The notes under the pieces are model-generated. The model was not told the DNA's origin. It made no database searches and worked only from the letters and a program-made list of their open reading frames with translations. DNA of 64,000 nucleotides from Gammaproteobacteria bacterium (GTDB lineage: Bacteria; Pseudomonadota; Gammaproteobacteria; Chromatiales; Chromatiaceae): assembly GCA_024275295.1 (NCBI GenBank), contig JAJRZI010000122.1, positions 1 through 64,000 of the forward strand, in the 5' to 3' direction. Position numbers and translations under genes: made by a program. Below, piece after piece: positions 57,397 to 64,000 of the stretch; position 1 is the first letter of the stretch, and each line of letters starts with the position of its first letter.

Positions 57397-58740
57397 CTAC
57401 CTTCGCCTTCTGCGCCACCAGATCATCACCCCTGTAGCAATCAGCCCAAGCGGCAGCACAAACAGAAACCCAAAGCCAATGACAAGCGTTGCCGTGTGTG
57501 AAAGATCCAGACTCAGATCCGGTGCCGTTTTAGCCGGGATATTGAGCAGGCGCTCATCACCGGTCAACCAGCGTATCAGATTTAACCCCAGGTTAAGATT
57601 GCCTCCATTACCCAGATAGGCATTGGAGAGAAAATCACCATCACCCATCACAAGAATACGTTGCTGATGTGCAGTAGTGTCGTTTGTGATCTCACGCACC
57701 AATGCTATACCAATATACAGTGGCCCAGCCTGCTCACCCAATGATGGATCACGGCTTATCTCACCTTTTATTGGGCCAGTCTCATTCCAGGTACGTGGCA
57801 GCGTGGTCAACAGAGGCGTTGCTTCCCACTGGCTGTCAACGACAGTGATGGCCACCGCATGCGGGTAGACAGTCAGCAGATTGAATCCCTGAGTGGCTGG
57901 ATGTTGAGGATATTCCGGCACCAGCGCCACTGCCGGATCTTTAATATTCAAAGAGCTGGCATTGGCATCCACTATGGTTCCTGGCAAAAACTGAATACCC
58001 AACTCTTTAGCCAGTGGCTCCAGGCCATGCGGCCCATCTGGATCAGAGAGCCAGAGCAGGTTGCCACCCTGTGCAACAAAGTCTCTTATCTGCTCAACCT
58101 CACTGGGGAGATAATCAACCCGCGGTGATGCGATAACCAGCAGGCCGGTGTTGCCGGGAATCTCTGAAGCTGTAACAATATCCAGTGGTTGAAGCTGGAA
58201 GCCTTTGCGTTTTAGCTCTTTGCCAAAGTCACCCAGATCAAAGTTGGCCGCCCCAGCCAGATTTCGTTCGCCATGCCCGGTTATCGGCACGAGCCAGTGT
58301 GTCCGCTGTTGCACCAATCGCTGTATGGCATTGCTTAGCGCCTGTTCAGTAATCTGTCGTAGTGTCTCACTACGCCCCTCATACTCCAATAGCAGCTCAC
58401 CCGACAGGGTGATACCAAGCTGGCGCACCCGTTCTGGATGCCGTTCTGGGTTTACAAAGAGCAATTCAATATCCGGTTTATAGCGCTGATAGCGCTCAAT
58501 GATCTCTCTGATCCCTTGCCGCAGAACAGGATTTTCAGGGGCAAAGCTGGTCACACGAAGCGGCGCATCAAGTCGCGCAAGCATCTGCTGACTGGTTTCA
58601 GATAGCGTGTTGCGTGCCCCTGCACTCCAGTCCCATTGAGCGTCATAGCGTATGCTGAGCCAGGCGATCAGCCCCACCGCCATTATCAATAGAAGGTGAA
58701 AGATCAGGCTTTCCAGACGTTTGATTATTGTCTGCATCAC
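57397..58740 (-). CDS. GldG-like ABC system auxiliary protein
   Basis: This 447-residue protein has an N-terminal helix (LIFHLLLIMAVGLIAWLSI), a large periplasmic region of ABC_transp_aux type (IREIIERYQRYKPDIELLFVNPERHP; VASPRVDYLPSEVEQIRDFV; LLWLSDPDG) and a C-terminal helix before the basic tail WWRRRRR. It matches GldG, which goes with GldA and GldF. It abuts the permease gene, so the four genes are one operon. The substrate of this type of system outside gliding bacteria is unknown. Confidence 0.82.
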   Translation of the reverse strand: MMQTIIKRLESLIFHLLLIMAVGLIAWLSIRYDAQWDWSAGARNTLSETSQQMLARLDAPLRVTSFAPENPVLRQGIREIIERYQRYKPDIELLFVNPERHPERVRQLGITLSGELLLEYEGRSETLRQITEQALSNAIQRLVQQRTHWLVPITGHGERNLAGAANFDLGDFGKELKRKGFQLQPLDIVTASEIPGNTGLLVIASPRVDYLPSEVEQIRDFVAQGGNLLWLSDPDGPHGLEPLAKELGIQFLPGTIVDANASSLNIKDPAVALVPEYPQHPATQGFNLLTVYPHAVAITVVDSQWEATPLLTTLPRTWNETGPIKGEISRDPSLGEQAGPLYIGIALVREITNDTTAHQQRILVMGDGDFLSNAYLGNGGNLNLGLNLIRWLTGDERLLNIPAKTAPDLSLDLSHTATLVIGFGFLFVLPLGLIATGVMIWWRRRRR

Positions 58741-59493
58741 TTATGGCCGGGTACGGAGGGCATCAAGCCTGCGCACCGCAAGGATCAAAAAGAGACCAAT
58801 GCAGAGCATGAAGTAGATCAGATCACTACTGCGCACCAGGCCACTCAGCAGACGGTCAAAATGGGTCGGCATGGCGATCCAGGCAAACAGCGCACTCCCT
58901 CTGCCTTCTGCTCCCGCTGCCAGATTGATCAACCAAAGAAACAGCAGCAGGCCATAACTGCCCACTGCCGCCACGCCCGGTTGGGGGGATAGTGTAGACA
59001 TATACAGTCCAATGGCCGCTGCAGCTGCAAGCACCAGGCCAAGGCCCAGCAACCCGGCAGCCAGTCGCCCCAAATCAAGTTCACCGCCTGCCAACAGCGA
59101 GAGCGCCATCACTGTACTCATCAACAGGATAACACCCAGCATACCCAGCAACCCAAGATACTTCCCCAATACAATCCGAAAGAGGGAGACCGGCGCAGAG
59201 AGCAGCAGGCTAAAGGTGCCACTGCGCAGCTCTTCACTAATCAGACGCATGGACAATAACGGGATCAGCAGCAGGGTGATGATGGCAACATTACCCAACA
59301 GCGGTACAACGATCAGATCGGTCAGCCCCGGCGCACTCTCCAGACCCATGAGGCGGGGCTGAATACGGGTGAAACTCTCCATCTGCACCAAAAACAACCA
59401 GGCAAGGATAAACTGCATCACCGCCAACAGGCTCCAGGCCAGGGGGGAGAGAAACAGGCTGCGCAATTCACGCCCGGCAATGGTCAGGATCAT
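58741..59493 (-). CDS. ABC-2 type permease (GldF-like)
   Basis: The 250-residue protein begins MILTIAGRELRSLFLSPLAW, the typical N-terminus of GldF/NosY-type permeases, and has six hydrophobic segments. The ATG at 59493 overlaps the stop of the ATPase gene (ATGA). It is the membrane subunit of the ABC system with the gene upstream and the GldG-like protein downstream. Confidence 0.88.
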   Translation of the reverse strand: MILTIAGRELRSLFLSPLAWSLLAVMQFILAWLFLVQMESFTRIQPRLMGLESAPGLTDLIVVPLLGNVAIITLLLIPLLSMRLISEELRSGTFSLLLSAPVSLFRIVLGKYLGLLGMLGVILLMSTVMALSLLAGGELDLGRLAAGLLGLGLVLAAAAAIGLYMSTLSPQPGVAAVGSYGLLLFLWLINLAAGAEGRGSALFAWIAMPTHFDRLLSGLVRSSDLIYFMLCIGLFLILAVRRLDALRTRP

Positions 59494-60419
59494 GCGATCT
59501 GCTCTCCCGTGGTGATACGCACAAAGATCTGCTCCAGCCCCGGCTGCTCCGGGACAAACTCCTCCAGCCCCCAACCCGCCAGCACCAGCTGTTCAGAGAG
59601 CTGACCGGCACTGCATGCATTACGATCATCCAGATGCAGGCGGTAGTGGCCATGCGCCAGCTCATCCGCATGGCTAACGCCGGGCATAGCCGCAAAAGAG
59701 GCCAGTTCCGGTGGTCGCGCCAAGCGAATCAGAAAACAACCATCAGCCGGGGCGGCATCCTGCTGCAGGCTGGCCGCATACGCCTGCCTCCCCCTGTGCA
59801 GTATCAGAAGACGGCTGCAGGTGGCCTGCACCTCCGGCAGGATGTGGGTTGAGAGGATCACCCCCCGCTCACTGCCCAGGTCACGGATCAGGCTGCGGAT
59901 CTCACGAATCTGGATGGGATCCAGCCCCACGGTCGGCTCATCCAGAATCACCACCCTCGGATTATGCACAATGGCCTGGGCAATCCCCACCCGCTGCTGA
60001 TACCCCTTGGAGAGATTACCGATAAGCCGCCGCCCCACGTCGCCCAGTCCACAACGTCCCTTCGCATCCGCTACTGCCTCATCAAGCGCGCAGCCAGAGA
60101 TACGATGCAGCCGGGCGCAGTAGCGCAGATATTCATCCACCGTCAGTTCCGGATAGAGTGGCGGGTTTTCCGGCAGATAGCCCAGGTTACGCTTGGCCGC
60201 TATCGGATTGGCCTGCAGATCCACCCCATCAAGCCAGATGTTGCCTGCACTGGGGGCAAGATTACCAGCGATCATACGCAGGGTACTGCTCTTGCCTGCA
60301 CCATTAGGGCCAAGCAGCCCCAACACCTCGCCCGGATAGAGCTCAAAACTGAGGTTCTGCACCGCACAATGGTCACCGTAGTAGCGGTATAAATCTTCAG
60401 CTTTTATCAGTGGTTTCAT
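59490..60419 (-). CDS. ABC transporter ATP-binding protein (GldA-like)
   Basis: The 309-residue protein starts MKPLIKAEDLYRYYGDHCAV and carries Walker A GLLGPNGAGKSSTLR, the Q loop LPENPPLYPELTVDEYL, signature NLSKGYQQRVG and Walker B VVILDEPTVGLD. A C-terminal 80-residue extension is like that of GldA. A longer frame adds 13 residues ahead of the ATG without support. It is the first gene of the four-gene ABC operon and is divergent from modA. Confidence 0.92.
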   Translation of the reverse strand: MKPLIKAEDLYRYYGDHCAVQNLSFELYPGEVLGLLGPNGAGKSSTLRMIAGNLAPSAGNIWLDGVDLQANPIAAKRNLGYLPENPPLYPELTVDEYLRYCARLHRISGCALDEAVADAKGRCGLGDVGRRLIGNLSKGYQQRVGIAQAIVHNPRVVILDEPTVGLDPIQIREIRSLIRDLGSERGVILSTHILPEVQATCSRLLILHRGRQAYAASLQQDAAPADGCFLIRLARPPELASFAAMPGVSHADELAHGHYRLHLDDRNACSAGQLSEQLVLAGWGLEEFVPEQPGLEQIFVRITTGEQIA

Positions 60420-60512
60420 AAGAGGGAGAAAATACAGGGTTAGATAGGTAGACGGCAAGTCAGATTACACATAAGCTCCATTTTTCACGTAAATTGCGGA
60501 GAGTACCGGCCC

Positions 60513-61265
60513 ATGATGAGGCTATTTCTATCTATCCTCTTGATGCTTGCCATCACACCCCCCGCTCTGGCCGGGATCGTGCATGTGGCAACCGCCAGCA
60601 ATTTTCGTCAGCCACTACAGCTTTTGGCCAGATCCTTTGAAGCAGAGAGTGGACACAAGGTGCGCATCAGCACCGCTTCCACCGGCAAGCTCTATGCCCA
60701 GATCAGACATGGCGCCCCCTATCATCTCTTTCTGGCTGCCGATCAGAAGCGGCCGGAACGACTGGAACAGGAGGGGCTTGCGGTTCCGGGCAGCCGTTTC
60801 ACCTACGCAGTGGGTCAGCTGACGCTATGGGCACCTCAGCATCCATTTCAGGGCGAGCCTAAGGCACTGCTTAGCCAGGCAGGTCTACAGCGCTTCGCAA
60901 TTGCCAACCCCAAGACCGCACCCTACGGTATGGCCGCCCAGCAGACACTGAAGGCCATGGGATTGTGGAAGCAGCTGCAAGGGCGGTTGGTGCAAGGTGA
61001 GAATATTGCCCAAACCCTCCAATTTATAGCCAGTGGTGCGGCAGAGATGGGATTTGTTGCACGCTCACAGCTCTCTGAAGAGACCAGGTCCAAAGGCTAC
61101 CACTGGATGGTGCCCCAAACGCTGTATAACCCTATCCGCCAGGATGCCATCCTGCTCAGGCGCGGGGCAGACAATCCGGCCGCCAGGGCTTTCCATGCTT
61201 TTTTACAGGCTGACAGCGCAAGGGCACTCATCAGCACATTGGGCTACGGCCTGGATAATCATTGA
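60513..61265 (+). CDS. modA: Molybdate ABC transporter substrate-binding protein
   Basis: ModA binds molybdate or tungstate in the periplasm. The 250-residue protein has a signal peptide (ending ALAG) and the ModA features VATASNFRQPLQLL, STGKLYAQIRHGAPY, LFLAADQKRPERL and NPKTAPYGMAAQ. It begins modABC, diverging from the ABC ATPase gene. Molybdate supports cofactor for enzymes such as nitrate or sulfite oxidoreductases. No ModE-type operator was seen. Confidence 0.93.
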   Translation: MMRLFLSILLMLAITPPALAGIVHVATASNFRQPLQLLARSFEAESGHKVRISTASTGKLYAQIRHGAPYHLFLAADQKRPERLEQEGLAVPGSRFTYAVGQLTLWAPQHPFQGEPKALLSQAGLQRFAIANPKTAPYGMAAQQTLKAMGLWKQLQGRLVQGENIAQTLQFIASGAAEMGFVARSQLSEETRSKGYHWMVPQTLYNPIRQDAILLRRGADNPAARAFHAFLQADSARALISTLGYGLDNH

Positions 61266-61924
61266 TGGAATCTGCGGATATCAGCGCCCTGTGGGTGACC
61301 TTGCGGCTGGCACTGACCACCAGCTTGATCCTCCTGCTGTTGGGCACACCACTGGCCTGGTGGCTGGTGCAGACCCGATCACGCCTGAAGACCGCAGTAG
61401 AGGCATTGGTGGCGCTACCTTTGGTATTACCACCCACGGTATTGGGTTTCTATCTGCTGATTGCACTGGCACCGGACGGCATCATCGGCGGCATGACCAC
61501 ACACGGGCTGGCCTTCAGCTTTACCGGACTGGTGATCGGCTCAGCGCTCTACTCACTGCCCTTTGTGGTGCAGCCGTTACAAAACGCTTTTTGCAGCATC
61601 AACCCACTGAACCTGGAGGCCGCCAGCACCCTGCGCGCCTCACCACTGGATCGCTTTTTCTCCATTGTCCTACCCCTCTCCCGCCCCGGCTTTATCACCG
61701 CCGCCACCCTGGGGTTTGCCCACACCGTGGGGGAGTTCGGCGTCGTACTCATGATTGGCGGCAATATTCCCGGTGAGACCCAAGTGCTCTCCATCGCCAT
61801 CTACGACCATGTCGAGGCGCTGGAGTATGCCCAGGCCCACTGGCTCTCCGGCGGTCTGTTGCTATTCTCATTCATTATTCTGTTTCTGGTCTATCGCCAG
61901 AACAACCGCTGGTCTCACCCATGA
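61265..61924 (+). CDS. modB: Molybdate ABC transporter permease
   Basis: ModB is the membrane subunit. The protein of about 219 residues has five helices and the EAA-loop segment LNLEAASTLRASPLDRFFSIVLPLSRPG, and the conserved GFAHTVGEFGVVLMIGGNIPGET. The ATG at 61265 shares a base with the modA stop (TGATG). It overlaps modC by four bases. Confidence 0.95.
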   Translation: MESADISALWVTLRLALTTSLILLLLGTPLAWWLVQTRSRLKTAVEALVALPLVLPPTVLGFYLLIALAPDGIIGGMTTHGLAFSFTGLVIGSALYSLPFVVQPLQNAFCSINPLNLEAASTLRASPLDRFFSIVLPLSRPGFITAATLGFAHTVGEFGVVLMIGGNIPGETQVLSIAIYDHVEALEYAQAHWLSGGLLLFSFIILFLVYRQNNRWSHP

Positions 61925-62997
61925 GCGGCATAGAATTCAGCTTTGAACTGGAACGGGATGGCTTTCAGCTGAATGCCAAAGCACGATTGCCAGGCATGGG
62001 GATTACCGCGCTGTTTGGTGCATCGGGTTCCGGCAAGACCAGTCTGCTGCGCTGTATCGCCGGGCTGGAGCGAGCCGGAATGGGGAGACTGACCGTCAAC
62101 GGCGAGTGCTGGCAGGATAGCGCCAAAGGGCTGTTCATCCCGCCTCACCAGCGCGCCCTGGGGTACGTTTTTCAAGAGGCCGCGCTGTTTCCACACCTGC
62201 GGGTCAGGGCCAATCTGGAGTATGGCTGGCGGCGCACCCCCAAGGCTGAGCGCAAAGGCAATCTTAATCATATCTGCGACATTCTTGGCATTGGGGGGCT
62301 GCTGCAACGCTATCCACAGCAACTCTCCGGGGGCGAAAGACAACGGATTGCACTGGGGCGGGCGCTGCTCAATAACCCACGACTGCTATTGATGGACGAA
62401 CCCATGGCCGCGCTGGATCGACCGCGTAAGGCAGAGATCATGCCCTACCTGGAACGGCTGCACACCGAGGCCGATATCCCGATACTCTATGTGACACACG
62501 ATCTGGAAGAGCTGGCCCGCATTGCTGACCATCTGGCTCTGGTTGAAAAGGGTCGCATCCTGAAACAGGGGCCACTGGCAGAGATGTTTGCCAACATCGA
62601 CCTACCGATTGCCCGAGATGAAGATGCTGGCGCCATCATCAAAACCCAGGTCACGGGGCACGATGATGGGTACCACCTGACCCATCTTCATTTTTGTGGT
62701 GGAGAGATTCTGGTCAGCCGTATTGAGCGGGCAGTGGGAGAGCCGCTGAATATCCGCATCCACGCCCGCGATGTCAGTCTGGCCTTGCAGCCACCCGGAG
62801 AGAGCAGCATCCTCAATGTGGTTCAGGCGGTGGTAACCGAGATGCTGGAGCAGGGGGCAGGACGCATCATGGTGCGTCTGGATGCCGGAGGCACGCCTTT
62901 GCTGGCACGCATCACCCATAAATCCCAGTCCCGGCTGGGGCTGGAGAGAGGCACACCTGTCTATGCCCAGATCAAAAGCGTGGCTGTAAGTATTTAA
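61921..62997 (+). CDS. modC: Molybdate ABC transporter ATP-binding protein
   Basis: ModC powers molybdate uptake. The 358-residue protein has Walker A GASGSGKTSLLRC, signature LSGGERQRIALGRALL, Walker B LLLMDEPMAALD, the H-loop VTHD and a C-terminal TOBE molybdate-sensing domain (about 290-355; LNIRIHARDVSLAL). Length is standard. The gene ends TAA, whose last base starts the next gene. Confidence 0.96.
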   Translation: MSGIEFSFELERDGFQLNAKARLPGMGITALFGASGSGKTSLLRCIAGLERAGMGRLTVNGECWQDSAKGLFIPPHQRALGYVFQEAALFPHLRVRANLEYGWRRTPKAERKGNLNHICDILGIGGLLQRYPQQLSGGERQRIALGRALLNNPRLLLMDEPMAALDRPRKAEIMPYLERLHTEADIPILYVTHDLEELARIADHLALVEKGRILKQGPLAEMFANIDLPIARDEDAGAIIKTQVTGHDDGYHLTHLHFCGGEILVSRIERAVGEPLNIRIHARDVSLALQPPGESSILNVVQAVVTEMLEQGAGRIMVRLDAGGTPLLARITHKSQSRLGLERGTPVYAQIKSVAVSI

Positions 62998-64000
62998 TGA
63001 AGTTTATTGGCATCGACACCGGCGGCACCTTCACAGATTTTGTACTGTTTGACCAAGGCCGATTACAGATACACAAGGTGCTCTCCACACCCCACGCACC
63101 GGAAAAGGCCATTTTGCAGGGCATTGCCGACCTCGGCCTAAACCCCGCTGAGCTGAAGGTGGTGCACGGCTCCACGGTCGCAACCAATGCGGCACTGGGG
63201 GGCAAAGGGGTTCGCACAGTCTACATCGGCAACCGGGGGCTGGCTGATCTGCTGACCATCGGCCGCCAGGCCCGGGAGGAGCTGTACAACCTGCACCCTG
63301 TACCTCAGTCACCGCCTGTGCCCTCTGAACGCTGCCTTGAAACCCGCGGGCGTCTGGCTGCGGATGGCTCAGTCGTCACGCCTCTCACAAAGGAGGATCT
63401 CGATAAGCTGCACACGGCGTTGATCACGCTCCGCCCCGAGGCCGTGGCCGTCAATCTCCTCTTCTCCTATCTGGATGACCGTTTTGAACAGGCCATCAAG
63501 GGCATCATCCCGGAGGATATTTTCTGCTCCCTCTCATCAGAGGTTCTGCCCGAGATCAAGGAGTACGAACGCGGCATGGCCACCTGGCTGAACGCCTGGG
63601 TCGGGCCACTGGTCGAGGGGTATCTGAAGCGGCTCTCGACCGCCCTGCCCGGCGCACGACTGGCTGTGATGCAAAGCTCAGGTGAAACCATTGCCGCAGA
63701 GCAGGCCGCCCACCAGGCGGTACGCATGCTGCTGTCAGGCCCCGCCGGGGGGCTGGTTGGCGCACGTTTTGCAGGCGAGGCATCCGGCTGCCGCCAACTG
63801 CTTTCATTCGATATGGGCGGTACCTCCACCGATGTCGCCCTGATTGATGGCGCCCCCCGCCTCACCAATGAAGGCCGCATTGGCCGCTACCCCGTCGCCG
63901 TACCGATGGTGGATATGCACACCATTGGGGCAGGCGGCGGCTCTATCGCCACCATCGATGCAGGCGGCATGCTACAGGTCGGGCCGGAGTCTGCCGGGGC
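62997..64000 (+). CDS. Hydantoinase/oxoprolinase family protein HyuA (N-terminal part; runs off the window)
   Basis: The frame begins MKFIGIDTGGTFTDFVLF with its ATG overlapping the modC stop by one base (TAATG). About 334 codons are visible and the frame remains open at the end of the window. Seen are the Hydant_A_N nucleotide-binding loop DTGGTFTD, VVHGSTVATNAAL, and LLSFDMGGTSTDVALIDG, the second phosphate loop of the actin-like ATPase fold. These enzymes open 5-oxoproline, hydantoins or acetone-type substrates with ATP. Which one is unknown, and the coupling to modABC is unusual. Confidence 0.92.
   Translation, partial: MKFIGIDTGGTFTDFVLFDQGRLQIHKVLSTPHAPEKAILQGIADLGLNPAELKVVHGSTVATNAALGGKGVRTVYIGNRGLADLLTIGRQAREELYNLHPVPQSPPVPSERCLETRGRLAADGSVVTPLTKEDLDKLHTALITLRPEAVAVNLLFSYLDDRFEQAIKGIIPEDIFCSLSSEVLPEIKEYERGMATWLNAWVGPLVEGYLKRLSTALPGARLAVMQSSGETIAAEQAAHQAVRMLLSGPAGGLVGARFAGEASGCRQLLSFDMGGTSTDVALIDGAPRLTNEGRIGRYPVAVPMVDMHTIGAGGGSIATIDAGGMLQVGPESAG

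Noticed and set aside
1-64000. CRISPR array, insertion sequence or prophage
   Set aside because: No regularly spaced direct repeats, transposase motifs, terminal inverted repeats or phage structural genes were found.

Overview
The window looks like chromosome of a gammaproteobacterium of roughly Chromatiales type (free-living or symbiotic sulfur oxidisers are the nearest guess). Evidence: the hisB-H-A-F-E-tatABC layout, thrB (ThrB2 type) beside a DUF2782 gene, ubiC-ubiA, metX-metW, a VPLPA-CTERM protein and multihaem cytochromes. No rRNA gene, insertion sequence, prophage or CRISPR array was found. The species cannot be named from the sequence.

Layout. 0.1-10 kb: tyrosine phosphatase, solitary lpxD, MFS carrier, aroC, two glycosyltransferases, a lipoprotein, a TRAP carrier without its binding protein, thrB and a DUF2782 gene. 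10-19.6 kb: rep helicase, a pentapeptide protein, tatABC and his genes, dtd and pip. 19.6-22 kb: a candidate RsmY/RsmZ-type small RNA with its own upstream activating palindrome and terminator, typA, then an AT-rich stretch with three DnaA boxes. 22-27 kb: a putative metalloprotease, purC, a kinase-like fusion protein and rimO. 27-36 kb: an accessory block, described below. 36-56 kb: mutS, FHA/PP2C signalling genes, ubiA/ubiC, recG, pyrE, an AmpG-like permease, metXW, a dynamin-like gene and a PilZ gene. 56-64 kb: mutM, a GldA/F/G-like ABC system, modABC and the start of a hydantoinase/oxoprolinase gene that leaves the window.

The most striking locus is 28.9-34.3 kb. An exported octahaem cytochrome with a beta-rich C-terminal region is followed on the same strand by a subtilisin-like protease with an I9 propeptide and then by an exported parvulin (PpiC) isomerase. 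This is the order and content of the Geobacter omcZ / ozpA / ppiC locus, where the protease trims OmcZ so that it polymerises into extracellular cytochrome nanowires. A tetrahaem paralogue of the first half of the cytochrome lies divergently upstream. Two strong hairpins separate cytochrome from protease, so the cytochrome is probably made in excess. If correct, this is a nanowire-type extracellular electron-transfer system in a gammaproteobacterium.

A second theme is damage to accessory genes. A CHASE-GGDEF protein, a kelch-repeat protein and a dynamin-like GTPase are each cut by one in-frame TAA codon and are otherwise open throughout. The GGDEF protein also carries a ten-G tract that turns its signature into GGGEF. 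Together with the RsmY-like RNA, the PilZ protein and the FHA/PP2C pair, this suggests that signalling and surface-behaviour functions are in flux in this lineage.
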